This document shows, piece after piece, positions 11,669 through 24,032 of a stretch of DNA of 64,000 nucleotides. This stretch comes from Warburgia ugandensis. Its lineage: Eukaryota; Streptophyta; Magnoliopsida; Canellales; Canellaceae. The stretch lies in NCBI GenBank assembly GCA_035236585.1, contig CP141127.1:69607495-69671494 (forward strand), given 5' to 3'. The stretch's first letter is position 1. The number at the start of each line of letters is the position of its first letter. Both the position numbers and the translations under genes were made by a program. A model generated the notes under the pieces. It did no database searches, had not been told where the DNA came from, and worked only from the letters and a program-made list of their open reading frames with translations.

Positions 11669-11938
11669 ATCTTCCACACTCTCGAGCAACTCTATCTGAA
11701 GTAAACATCTCCTTGCCTGTGTCTCAGATCTGATTGTGTCCCTCACCCAACTGGTAGTGAAGGTGTAAATTAAAATTGTAGGATATGGGATGAGCGGCGA
11801 GGCATCTTCCACACTTTTGAGCAACTCTATCCGAAATAAACATCTCCTTGGCTGTGTCTCAGATCTGAATGTGTTCCTCACCCAACTGGTAGTGAAGGTG
11901 TAAATTAAAATTGTAGGATATGGGATGAGCGGCGAGGC
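11669..11938 (+). repeat. 135-bp tandem duplication, two units
   Basis: ATCTTCCACACT starts at 11669 and 11804, and a third start of the unit is cut off at 11939. The two units differ at only a few bases, so the duplication is fairly recent. The translated frame on the minus strand is a by-product. Confidence 0.95.
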
Positions 11939-12446
11939 ATCTACCCATGGACACGACTACTTGTGTATTGATATAAATGAAGAATCAGACGGTGAAGATC
12001 TAGCTTACCAAGTAGGTGGATGATGCTTCCAGTCATCGCTTAAAGGTTGCTGGTCCTGGACCTCTGTTTTACAGATGTTTCAAGTTCAGTTTGTGCATGT
12101 TTCGTTATTCACTCAAAGAGCTTGCTGTGCAATGGTTTATCAGATCCCGGAAGACGCTGACTTTTTGGTAATATAGTATTTTTGCCTTACTCTATGAGAA
12201 GAAAGAAATGGTGCAGAGCATCCAATGTCAAGAGCACCCCTGCCTCTTTCATTGTTTGAGAACAGCTCATGAGAATTTACGGCTTTTTGGGTCTCCAATC
12301 ATAAGGAATTCATGGATTAATCCTCATGGCTTGGGTGTTGTATCTAGAAGATTCAATCAAATGCGATTTTCATACTTCTATTGTTGGCAAGTCTGGATCC
12401 AGTGTTAGTGGAGTTTTAAGAGATGGCAGAGAACGGACCCAAGCCA
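11939..12446 (+). other. Intergenic, no recognised gene
   Basis: Unique-looking sequence. A 66-codon frame at 12208-12408 shows no family motif. Confidence 0.5.
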
Positions 12447-12644
12447 GATGATTGATCAAATGGACAAGCTTTAGAGGGGATGTAAGCTACATTATCTGCA
12501 TGGTTTCACGACCTGTCTATGACTCAAGGCGGATGATTGATCAAATGGACAAGCTTTAGAGGGGATGTAAACTACATTATCTGCCTGGTTTCACGACCTG
12601 TCTATGATTCAAGGTGGATGATTGATCAAATGGACAAGCTTTAG
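12447..12644 (+). repeat. 85-bp tandem repeat, 2.3 units
   Basis: GATGATTGATCAAATGGACA starts at 12447, 12532 and 12617, exactly 85 bp apart. The third copy stops after CAAGCTTTAG. Units are nearly identical. Confidence 0.95.
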
Positions 12645-13614
12645 TTGCTCTTAGTGAGCGGTACATAAGCCAACAAGATAGTTGATAGCCTTGCAATGCG
12701 TAGTGTGTCCAGTAATTCCTCAACCAAGCTCTATTCTGCCACGTTTCCATCGGGTTACTGCCTTCATCTGTTTTTGGGTCAAGTTTGTAGTTACTTGCTT
12801 TTTTCTTTTAGGAAGATGGATCTTTCATCTCTTTTTATCCTCTTCCTCTGTTTTGTGTTTTGGCTGTTGCCTTCAGTCTCTGCCTGCTTCTCTTTGTGCC
12901 ATGAGATCATGGCTATTGGGGCCTCCTTGAGCATCTTCGGCAATTGGTTGCCACTCTTTTGGGCGGTGGATTCAAGGGCTTCTAGTTTCTTGTTCCAATC
13001 TCCCACCAATGGAGTTTTTCTATCGTTTGGGCGAATTCAGCCTCTGGTTTTTGGCCTTCACAAATAAAAAGCCTGGAATTATTCAACAATTGAGACTCTG
13101 GTATATGGCCCGCCCATAACAAGTCCTAATCAATGATTTGAATCATTGTGGCATTCTCTGTAATGCATCATACACGAGGCACATAAGATGATCAAAGCTA
13201 TTGGTCTGATGTACCATCATAACACTACCTCGTTGGTCCAGATCCTACGTTGCACTGGACCCCATTTATAACTGCATGCAAAGAACTGGTAGTTTTGCAG
13301 ACATCTAAGAGGACACTTCACCACCTTCATCATGAGACAGGCCCAGCTGATGAGGATCAAAGGGTAATGTCAGGGAACATGAGTTTCACACCAAAACCAT
13401 TGGGCAACGAATTAAATTCCATGAAATTGTGAACAAACAACATAACAATAGGCAAAACTTCCCCTGAAGCATATCAAGGGCGCGATCTTATTTCCTTTAT
13501 TTCCAAGGATAAAAGCTTGTTGAGAGGGAGCATGTCCCTTCAAATGTACAGATTTGAGAAAGCACTATGCAACTAACAATATCAAACAGAAAACATGTAA
13601 TACAAAATGATTTA
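12645..13614 (+). other. Intergenic, open frames of unknown meaning, 3' flank of the PXN-like gene
   Basis: A 123-codon + frame at 12696-13067 is rich in Leu, Phe and Ser. A Lys/Glu-rich minus frame covers 13009-12791. Neither shows a domain I recognise, and they overlap on opposite strands, so at most one could be real. From about 13440 to 13614 the DNA would be the 3' UTR side of the minus-strand PXN-like exon. Confidence 0.45.
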
Positions 13615-13826
13615 TCACGGTGCCTTTGATGTAACCTTATCTATTCGGATGGTCTCCCTAGTCAGCAGCAAACGAGCAGCCTTCACAAGCTCTTCCTTAA
13701 CCATTAACAAGATTGCAGCAGCAAGCACTCTCTGCACAATTTTCGTGCTCATTCCTTTGTTAAAGCCGGGAAAGCCTTCATAATGAATTATTTTCACAAA
13801 AATGACAGCATCGGCAGTGATGGTCT
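13615..13826 (-). pseudogene. PXN-like last coding exon
   Basis: The minus-strand frame includes DAVIFVKIIHYEGFPGFNKG, then MSTKIVQRVLAAAIL and KEELVKAARLLL, ending at a stop on 13615-13617. A likely acceptor (TTGAG, minus) lies at about 13827. The GMSTKIVQ...LAAA...KEELVK run is the C-terminal signature of the plant peroxisomal NAD carriers. The exon itself is open with no internal stop. Confidence 0.75.
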
Positions 13827-14219
13827 CAACTGAGATTTGTTTGAATTAATGACATATGGGAATGAATTAAGATTTAGTCACTTTAAGACAGTTCTCTGTT
13901 TAATGTATTGGGTCATCGGTTGTTCAAAAAATAGTGTAGCAATGAGATTAATGACGAGATATAAAGAGGAAATGGATGCTGATGCTCAGAGAAAGATAAG
14001 TGCCTCGAACTTTTGTAGTGATGCTTTTTGTCGCACCCCCTAATATAATAGAATAGATCACGCCTGCAGGATAAAAAATATGAATTTCATAAAAGAAGAA
14101 AGCTAGCTGTTAGCCTAGGGCAGATGAAAGATATGCTTAAATGTATCTGACTTTAATGATGTCCTTGCTTGTACTTATTTTAATCTCAATTATGTTAGTG
14201 TTCCTTATACTAAGGTGAA

Positions 14220-14639
14220 GATAGAAGATCGATCCTTTCCCATGTCTCTTGGTTGGCTTTTTCCAACCAACCCAACACTGTGATTTTCGTCCGAAATCAG
14301 TCTCTCTTCAGGGGGAGTAGTCAAAGAAAAAAGAAAGATTTCATGAAAAACCAAGAAAGAACGGAAGTTATTGATTGCTCTATGTTTCATTTAGCTGAAG
14401 AAAGTGAAGTTGTTTATAAAAGGTTTGAGAATTTAGGAGGTGAGTTTTCGAAAGAGCGTTTGAAATGTATCCGTGGATTCCGTGTTATCGAATTCATATG
14501 TCTTGTCGCCCCTTAGGCTTGATCCTTCTTTCTCGTTCTCTGTTATCGCCTATTCATATTCTCGATAGCCTCAAGCACTTAATTAAGAGAAAATCTTCTT
14601 GTATGTTGATTTAGCAAACCAAAGCAGCCTTCAGCCCTC
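14220..14639. other. Left end of the mitochondrial-like block, no gene recognised
   Basis: A + frame at 14253-14516 (87 codons) is polar and basic and matches nothing I know. The antisense frame is equally unremarkable. Confidence 0.4.
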
Positions 14640-14710
14640 CCCCCAATATCTCGGCGGTAGAGAAGTCACCGTTAACTGACTGGTCGTAGGTTCAAATCCT
14701 ACTTTGGGAT
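14640..14710 (+). pseudogene. trnN-GUU: Plastid-type tRNA-Asn (GUU), degenerate
   Basis: It aligns along its length with plastid trnN: GCGGTAGAG in the D arm, GTTAACTGACTGGTCGTAGG through the anticodon GTT, and TTCAAATCCTACTTTGGGAT in the T arm and acceptor. It is one base shorter than the usual 72, lacking a base before the anticodon stem. The D-stem and acceptor pairing is damaged (CCCCCAA against TTTGGGA). Plastid-derived trnN is a standard tRNA of plant mitochondria. Decay suggests it no longer works here. Confidence 0.8.
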
Positions 14711-17700
14711 CCCAATGACCAAAGGAATCTGGCCCTTCCTACCAAGGTAAATAGCCAGATCCTCAATCTTAGGCCTATCTATCTTTCAGTTGAGAGAGTG
14801 AGTTGGTCGCCTTCCCCTTTTTGAAAACTGGTGGAATCATGTGCAATCCATAATTGGATTGGCACCTTTCTCAAGCTAAGGCGGGTATTTACTTATTGGA
14901 AGAGGCTTTTTATTATTATTAGTAAAGTTCGGAGCGGGAGAAGAATTAGATTTACATACATAAGATACTATTTCCAAAGCTCTGGAATACATAGAGTCTG
15001 GTGGCGTCGTAAATAAGAGAATAGAAGCATTCAGGATCTCACAAACTAAAAATATCATAAGAGAAAGAAGAAAGCGTGATGGCACGACTAAGTGGGTCAG
15101 GATCAAGCATTAAGATTTGGCTGGAACAATGGGTCCTTGATAAACTTCTCATAAACGTTTTGTTCATGGGGGATAGGCCTTGACTTTCAATCCATTTTAC
15201 CACTCCTAAACCAACAATCTAAACTCACCGCCTTGGACGTGATAGGGGGGCTTTCCTTACTTTCTCTGAAGAGGGGCTCGCTCTTTCATCAATTTAGTCC
15301 AGAGTCAGAGTTCGCAGATAAAAAAACCTTCGCTACAGTCGCCAAATGGGATTTAATTAGCATTACCTAGCTCTAAGACTAGGGAAAAGGCAAGGCATGC
15401 TGCCCCAGGTGAACCGATCGAGTCTCCTAGACTTGAAGACCTGCCTGGCGAGAGTGAGTTGAAGCCAGGCGAAATAGAATCTCAAGATCGCTAGCTTCAC
15501 ACCTAAGGACAGAAAGACAAAGCCAAGGCAGGAAAGCAGAGAGAGAGGTCAATCACTTTCCTTGGATTCTCTAACATCGTATTCGTACTAACTAACCCCG
15601 ACAAGAACCCCTTCTTCTCCCCGGAAAATAAGGGGTAAATCGAATATCTGCCCATAAGACAACTATTCGGAGTGCTTACTTCACGCTCTACTTACTTCAT
15701 GCTTTCTTTACTTCTCTTCTTTCCCTCATTGCGCTCGATCAACGGTATACCTTATACAGTCCAATAACCCTTTAGTCCCGGTCGGTATCGTCGTCCAATC
15801 CATGCTTCGTTCCAGTCTCAGGCGTCAGTCTCCAATCCTATCTTTCGTGAGCAGTGAGGAATAGGTTTTCCTTTAAGTCTCGAAGCAAGCTGTGTGTGGT
15901 ATAATCCCTGTCTTTCTTCAACTAGTCCATTAGTTGGTCTAGAATCTCCTTCGTGCCGTCAGTAAGATTGAAAACCCTCACTCCGTTCAGAATAAAGAAA
16001 TGGAATGAAGGACCTTTCCAGTCAGATAGTTCGTTTAGCAATAGTACTTCTAAGTAGTAGCTCGCCGTCTTAGACGTATGGGTCACGAACGGTCTAACAC
16101 AAGGAAAAAGAAGAGAGGGTTCGGGGGGATGCTCCCCCTGATACGCTTGCTAGGGCCCTTTCTTTCAGCCAGTAACCCAATTCAGCTAGCAACATGGAAG
16201 CTGTCTTGTAACTCAATCTAACTAGTGCCTATTCAATGAACTGTTCGTTCCTCTTTCCTTAGGCAGTTGCTTCGGGAGAGAAAACAGATATTCTGCTTTC
16301 AAGCTTAGAAGAAAGAGAGAATCTTTATCCCATCCCGCATCGCTTCTACCTTACTATAAGCAATTCATCCATGCATGCCAAAGCCGTCAATCCCAGATTG
16401 AACCGAACCTAAGGACTTTCTCGAATCGCCTTGCCTTGATTGAGGGAGAAACTCTTTCTAGGGCAGGGGCAGGAGCCACGGGATATAAGGGATAACTTTG
16501 GCTAAAAGACTAGAAGAAGGTATTCTATTAACCCTCAGATAACTTCAACTCCCTTTCGGGAGAGAATTGGCTACTTTCTTCTCCTTCGATCCGTGTAGTC
16601 TAGGGCAGTAGATTCTGGATCTAAAGGAATTTGCCACGCTTACTTCATTGCTTTATTCATGCCTTGACTTCCCGAAAAAAGAAATTCCCATGCAATTACT
16701 GAAAGCCGATCGAATGCCATTGAAGACAAAGCCAGAAAGCATTGAATCATTGCCGAGGAGAACTTCACTGGCTTTACACAGCCAAACCAAAGCTTCATGC
16801 CATTCTTGAAAGGACAGTGAAATGAAGGTATGAAAGGAGTGAAGTTCTCTTCTGGTTCAATCCTCATTTTTTCCCTTTTTCAAAGAAAGCCTGGTGTTCT
16901 TTCGCCTTGCATAACAAAGACAGACTCTCACCTTTTTTTCGTCTAACGAGCCAGTGCCGGCAGGAAGTCCCCCGAGGCATTCTACTTCCCGGTTCTTTCT
17001 CATATTGGGGTGGGGAGAAATTGCATAAGAAAGGGAAAAACCATAAGTGATTGATTTTCTTGTATTATATGAAACTAGAACGAGTGAAAAACCATAAGTG
17101 AAGTCGCTTTCGCAGTACTACTACGAATGAACTTGGCTTGACATGCGATAAAGGTAGCCAAGATAACAGAGTAGATCTCGCCCAAAGGTGTCTATGAATA
17201 GGCCGGTCTCTGGGTTGAAGCAACTTGCAACTGGAATCGCATGGGTTCGTATGTAGTCGCTAAAGCGAAGCTTTTGGATAGAGTGATCCGTGACGGGGCT
17301 AGTCGTATCTATAGTACTCGGAGTTAGTTTGTTGATGTTGCTTAACACGAGCAATTCCAAGAAAGATCTATTCACTTATGAAGAACTTCCGGAGATTCTG
17401 GACATGGAGATCCAATTTCGATTCAATTGCTCGAGGAACGTATAGAATATCCGATGAAATTAGCGGATCGGTATGTGGCATTAGTTCGAAAATCCCCAAT
17501 AATGTTTCGATGCATGAATCCCATTCCGCTTCCGTTGGCGGGGATAGTAGCCCAGCCGATTACTATTATAGGATAGGGATGTCACTTCCGGTAAACAATA
17601 GCTAGTTCTGATTCACGTGCACCAGCCCTTCCTTATGCGTCCCCTAATAGTGATTCATTTCCTGCAAACCTTCCACGAACAGGGGATTCTGTAGCACTGA

Positions 17701-20103
17701 TGACTTTATATGAGGAGGAGGTTAATAGCAATAGTAGACACGCTACGATCTTTGGCTCTTTGCAAGACAAGAGCAGTACAGGAAGCATCGAATGCCATGG
17801 TTCTTGTTACAGACTAGGCTGCAAGTGAGAGTGATAGAAGAAGCTCAGCTGTGAATGCTACCGATGCCGATACTGGAGCTGCTAATGGAAGCTGTAGCAT
17901 TAGAAGGAAATGCTAGCTGCTTTTGTGGAAAGATAAATCAAATCTCTAAAACGTTAACTGACGTTTTAAGAGCACCTTTAGTACGCCATTGGCTTTACTA
18001 GTATAAGGTAGTGTATCGAGGGGCTCTAAGCGATCAAGGAGCTTAATGCTTATGGCATAACCCGGAATTTTCTTAGTCTTTCTCCTATTACTATCGTTTA
18101 CGCTACCGCACAACTAACCGTTCGTTGCTTGGTGTTTCGGATCAATCTCACTCTCGAAGTTGGGAAGAATCAACTTCCTTTATCAATTACGGGGGAGCCA
18201 TCCTAGGCCCTAAAGCGAACCTATACCTTTCACTCAGGCTATCTCTCTCTGCAAATCCCATTCCTATGGTCAAATTCCTATCCCTCAGCTCTAGGTGACA
18301 AGAAGCATAAGATCCTACACTATACTGCCTTTCATCCTAAGGCCTATGGTCGATGACCCCGCTCGAACTCAAGGAAGTCTCTTTCGTTATGACTGATTCT
18401 GCCAACCAAATGAGCTAAAATCATGATTCAATCAATCTAGTCCCAAAATTCCCTTATCTTATTGAATGAGCCTCTAACCCAGGCTTTCCATCCCTTACAA
18501 CTAAGGCTAAGGGAGTTGTTTCCCCGGGATTGAGTGAACGAGCTCATAGCCCTCCACCCATAGCCCACAAAAGCGCTAATTTATATAAAAAAGACGGCCG
18601 TTAAAAAAGACCGGGAAAACGTTTTAATATCCCGAACATTTCCTAAAATAATGGATAAACTGACTCAGATCGGTCTCCCTCAATCGAGAGGCTCGCTTGC
18701 TTCACTTCAACTTCATAGAAGAGGGAAGGAGCTATGCATAGGGGTGATTCCGGGGGAGATGGAATGAATGCATTGGCAGTCCGGTCCGATCCGTCTTATT
18801 CGTATATCTTATTAAGGGATATTTGCCTTAACGGAATCATTAGAAAGCTTTGGGCGGGGCAACCCAAGACCAGAGGCTACTGCCAAGGAATAGACTCTCT
18901 CTTCTTGAGCTTCCGATTGACCGAAAGTTTAAGGCGCGGGGACACTCATTAGATTCGTTATGCCATTCTCTTTAACAACAGAAAGAAAAGAGTGACGAGC
19001 TATAAAGGAAAGAGCTGTTGACCCGAGCTCCACTCCAGGAGAAAGCCCTAAATGCGACAGACACTCCCAGCACCAAGGGATTGGTCTCATTCAATGCAAG
19101 CAAGAAAGGGTCCCGACCTTCTTTCAGGTCATGGGGTCAGGTATAACTATCTTTTATGACTATGACGCCATTTTCCGATCTTGATGTTACGGCCAGTGCC
19201 ACGAGAGCGATAGACACTCGAGTTGAGGGATATTTTTCTTCCAGCCCTTTTTCCGTTGAGAGAAGAATCACACTCAAAGCTTTCTTTTTTGCGCTTAGAA
19301 AGCTGTCCGTCAAAGCTGTTCTTGGACTTCAAAAGGAAGTCTGCTCTCTCTTCTTTCATGTCCGAAGAATTGACTACTTGACTGACTTTGGGTTACAAAC
19401 CTGATTCCATTGCCCGGGCAGAACGACCTTCTTCAACCAATAGCAAAAAGACAAGAAAAGGGCGCAGGAAAGACTAAACCGAGGCATCTTCATAGTCAGA
19501 AGAGGGTTCCCCGCAATTCAGAGGGCTCAGCTCAGATCGAAGAAAAGAGCAAAGGGAGGTATCTTATATATGATACAATCTTTTTTGAAAGAGCCGGATT
19601 TGGGAAGGGATACCAGTTGCTTTATTTATCCATTCATAGGAAGGAAAAAAAGGAAGCGGCTTAGCCTAGTCATCAAAGTTCATCTTCCTAGAAGGCATGG
19701 GGGAATTTCTTAGTTTAAAGGTTAAAGGACTACCCCCATTGATGATTTATCCCATTATTAAGAGAAGAGAAAAGAACTTGATTTTGGGACAGGGCCAGGT
19801 CTCTGAGTCGATTTCTAGGCTGAGCGTCTTAGACTACGCTACGATATTGGACGAGATGGGATAGCCCCAAGAAAGGAAGAAAATCAGAGAACCAGCTCTG
19901 ATAGACGCCATGTTCTTTTCAGATATGTCTGTTACTGTTAAGGAGGCCGGCTTCAGGCCAGTCATGGTAGAAGGAGAACTGGCAGACAAAGCAAAAGAAA
20001 ATAAAAAAGCAAAGAAGTCAGCCACCGAAAAGCTTTTTTGATTTGAAAGGGCAAAAAGGTTCGAAGGGCTTCGTTTCAAGACTATGCTATGGGAAGATTC
20101 TTC
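14711..20103. other. Mitochondrial-like spacer without a recognised gene
   Basis: Only short frames occur. Examples are 17378-17605 (+), 17375-17121 (-), 18734-18952 (+) and 19156-19404 (+), none with a family motif I can name. A 16-base direct repeat GAAAAACCATAAGTGA occurs near 17035 and 17087. Confidence 0.5.
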
Positions 20104-20415
20104 CTAAAAGAAAGGACTAGCCCGGCGCCCCTCCTTTTCAGCATTGGAAGCTATGTCGTTTAAATCATCCACACATATCCATGGTAGAGTATTAAAAAGA
20201 CTGCGATTAGCCAAGTTTTGCCAGAAAAGACCCCTTTCTCTGTCATATGGGTTACCATATATGAAGGACAATCTCCAAACGGACGGATCGTTCCCGTGAT
20301 GAATTTGCACATCCACAAAGTTCTGTGATGCTTCACTTATATCAATATTGAGGCTAGCCCCGCGAGGACATACCACCCGACAACCCAATTGGTTCAATAA
20401 CAAGAGCCTTTTCAT
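20104..20415 (-). pseudogene. L1-type LINE endonuclease fragment
   Basis: The minus frame contains VWRLSFIYGNPYDRERGLFW and LPWICVDDLNDIASNAEK. These match the plant L1 endonuclease pattern W-R-x-T-G-x-Y-G-x-P and P-W-x-x-x-G-D-F-N-E. The usual GDFN is DDLN here, so a catalytic-motif residue is changed. Only about 100 codons remain, with no polymerase next to them. Confidence 0.7.
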
Positions 20416-20639
20416 ACCGGAGTCTCCATCTTATTCTCTCCACGCCAGAAGCTTTCATTCGAGTTTCCAGAAGACAAATGATCTGGGGTCTGTATTGGGA
20501 ACTAATGTCCCTTAGATTCTGAACTGTCAGGGTAGTCTCGGTAACAGTTTAATAGTTCAACTTTCCAACCAACCTCCTGTATCTCCCTGGATCTGCTAAC
20601 AACTCATCCCGATCAGCTATCGCTTAGTATTAAGATCCA

Positions 20640-21170
20640 TAGGTGTATCGACTGGCTTGGATCCCAACATCCCTGTCTCATGTTGCAGGTCAAGAACATA
20701 CTTTCTCTGAGATAGGTAAATACCTGATTGAGATCTGCCTACCTCATCCTAAGAGAATGTTCTGTAATAATCAAGCAGCAACTCATATTGCCTCTAATCC
20801 GGTTTTCCATGAGCGAACAAAGTCGCCTTACCTTATTATTAGATTATTAGAGAAGGGTACTTTGTTCGTGAAAAGATAGCCATGAAAGACATTTCTACTC
20901 CATATGTGAAGTCTGAAGACCAGTTGGCTGACATCTTTACTAAAGCTATTGGGACACATTGCATCCAAGCATGATATATATCTATGCGGAAGCTTGAGGG
21001 GGAGTTGAGAGAGCGTTATCTTTTACTTTTCATTGAGGGTAGATTAGACAATGCACTCGCGTCTATACAATATGATGTTATTCCTCCTATCCTAATCTTA
21101 CATTACACCACTTCTACTTCTGTTTTCCTTCCGGAATCAAAACCTAGCTTTCATCTTCTGGTCCAAAGGT
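20640..21170 (+). mobile_element. Ty1/copia 3' end: RNase H remnant, PPT and partial 3' LTR
   Basis: Coding remnants read CNNQAATHIASNPVFHERTK (about 20758-20817), then in another frame STPYVKSEDQLADIFTKAIG (about 20891-20955). These are the end of the copia RNase H domain. A polypurine tract AGCTTGAGGGGGAG follows at 20991-21004, then LTR-like sequence to about 21170. A frameshift and stop break the frame. This is a typical copia scrap of plant mitochondrial genomes. Confidence 0.8.
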
Positions 21171-24032
21171 AGGAGCTTTCCAGAGAGTTACTTACTCACA
21201 AGAGAATGCTACTACAGAGAAGGGGGATCTATTTCTAGAGGAAGAAGGGAATCAAGCCTGATAGCGCCAGCCGTTAACTGTTTACCTTCCTTTTAGCCTG
21301 CCTGGAACTCCTTAATTCACTCTTTAACTAGAGGAAGCGCCTAAAAGAAAGCCTTTTTTGGGGGTCCAAGGCCCCCTACTACCTAATTCCTGTCTCCGGA
21401 ACTACTGAGATAGGTGACTTTCGGCGATGGCCCTCCACCTCGTTAGGGGTAGACCCTCTGGCAACTCCCAATGTCAGGTCCAACTTCGCCCCAACTCTCG
21501 TAAACTCGGATTACCCTAGGACTGAAACTTTCTAGCTTACTTGATTAGTTGCTTAGCTGGCTTGCTTCTCCTAGCACCAGGCTAACTCCAAAACTAAAAG
21601 GCATGGGCAAAGGGTGGTCGTAGATCAGCTGAACTCTAGCGCCAAAGAAGAAGTCGCCTTCTAATATTCTTATTCTAGTTTACCCTTACTTATATCCCCT
21701 TAAATGGAAAGATCCTGACTAACATTTCCAAGCTGGAAACAAGGGTAGGGGTAGACTCATTGGATTAGAGGGTTTGGCTTACGGATATAAGGTAGGGTAG
21801 AATGCTTACTCTTACAACGCATTGGCTTACTTGAGCTCTGGGCACGAGGGTAGACTTCCTTCCTCTATATCATATCCCCTGGGAATTAGTTACTCGAACA
21901 GGGTTAGCGTACCATCACTATTCTCACTAGGGAATTACTCTAAAAGCTTAGTCTAGAACCAGCTACCCTTTCTCTTCTTCTTCCGGACTAGAACAAGACA
22001 GAATTCATCTTTATCTGGGAAGGCATGATTGGGAGCTAGCTCGAAATCCAAGAAATCCGAACTCCCTCATTGGACTGGTCCTCCCTCACTTCGCCTAGCA
22101 ACAAGCTTGACCCTGCCTAAAAGGTCAGAGCCTATCTCCCCAACACTGAAGAATGATTAATGGCCTTAGAGAGCAATTAGCTAGCGAAAGTCTCTGGGCT
22201 AAACTCAAAAAAGAAATTAGACTAAAGACACTTCGCCTTACTCCACCTTACCTTCTACCAAGATCGACTAAAGGAAGCAATGCACGCCTTGGGAGCTCAG
22301 CTTACCTCAGAGCAGAGGAGAGCGGCTCATTATGCGACAAACTCATATGTCGCTGAATAGGTCGCTACTCTTTATAGTGATAGTGACCTCGGAAATGGGA
22401 CACTTATTGGACCTATACAAGGCCCAGTAGCAGCTTCTTGAGACTACCGGAGCTACCTTATCAGATGAGTGAAGCTACCCACCTGCAAGAGCTAGGAGCA
22501 CACTGACGGTAGACCTTCCCTCTTATTGACTTCAACAAATGGGATTCATAGGACAAGGAAGGTTTGGAACCCTTCTCCCACGAGGGCTGTTTGAGAGGGA
22601 TCCCCACCACGCCATAATAAGTAGACCCTAGAAGTGAACAATATAATTCAAATTGTATTGGTCAGCGCCTAGAAAAAAAAGGGAGAGTATAGAGGTTCGA
22701 CGTGGCAACAGGAAAGAAAGAATCCGTCTTTCTTTCACTGGATGAAACCAAAGGAAGGTATGGAATGTAAAAGGCCTTCTAAAGGACAGATCGAAGGGAT
22801 AATAGTCAATTGGGTACGAGACTTTCTCGACCAAGAGGTAATCATTTCCCGAATCAAGAGTGTAAGCAAGAACAAGATCCGGTTTTGTGAAAATGGGATA
22901 TCCGGTATCAATGTGACAAGGAAGGGTATCTCAATATAGCGGGGGCATAATCTAAAAGGGGAGAAGCCTCTAGGCCAGTCAGATATTCCACCAGATGTTG
23001 ATGTTGAGTATCCAGAGTCAGAGCTAAGACTAACAAAGGATGGAACCAAAAAAAAGGGGATATTCTTTTCCACTAGTTGTTGAGTAGCCAGATCTTGAAC
23101 AATCAGACAGGTCATACCCAGAGCGAGAATACTCGATCGCGGAAGAGTCAATGACCGGACTTGGTAACTCACCCGAAAGGTTGGGGGGTGCCAATTAAAT
23201 GCCTAGAAAGGGTGAACTCGCTTGGGGGCGGGATCATACCATAGGGATGGGGGTACTCTCTTGCTTATCTTTCTGTTGCCTGTGAGGAGGGACTTTAAAA
23301 AGGCAGTGTATAAGGCCATTTGAGAGCTTGAAGTTTTAAGATGACTATTCCTACCCTGTCTAAGGTGTGTAGGATTTCCCCCAATAGTAGGGGGTCTCCC
23401 CCAGTTCTTGTTCACCTGATAGTATACTCGTATCAGTAGTAGTTCTACGAGAGCCATATGAGTAGTGAAAAGTTTCCTTCTTGGTATAAGGCGACAGAGG
23501 CGAGAAGGGTAGGTAAAGTTTTATTTAAAGCGCAAGGGATAATTAAGGGGCTAGATATAAGGCACTAATTTCTAGATTTCTTTTCATGTCTTAGTAATCT
23601 TTATCGGGAAGGTCTAACTAGATAACTTTTCCCGAGGGCAGTGAATGAAGATTTCTTCTTTAAGGTAAAAGGTCTATCAGCAGTTCCAGAAGTTGCACTT
23701 TCTTTCAATCTTGGTCCAGGCCCCCTATCAATTGGCCTTGCCTACTTCAATGCCAATACATCTGTGAATTCTAGGTCAAAAGCTAGTGGTTAATATGTCT
23801 TTCTCGCCCTAAGCCCTAAAGTCGTCTTATAGAAAGATTCTCTTTTGGACAATGATAGTAAGGTATCGGTGTGCAATCCGGAAGAATATTATTAGTTTGG
23901 CCTTTCGACCATGACGTATGCTCCCGAGCGGTCCGGGAAGCGGCCTTAAAACCTAGACCCCTATCCGTAAAAGGGTAGAGAATCTTAGGTTAGGATTAGT
24001 AAGAACAAAGTTGTACCAATCCTGAGGCCCTA
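21171..24032. other. Mitochondrial-like spacer without a recognised gene
   Basis: Short frames only. 22735-23172 (-) and 22742-22939 (+) overlap each other on opposite strands. None has a recognised domain. Confidence 0.5.
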
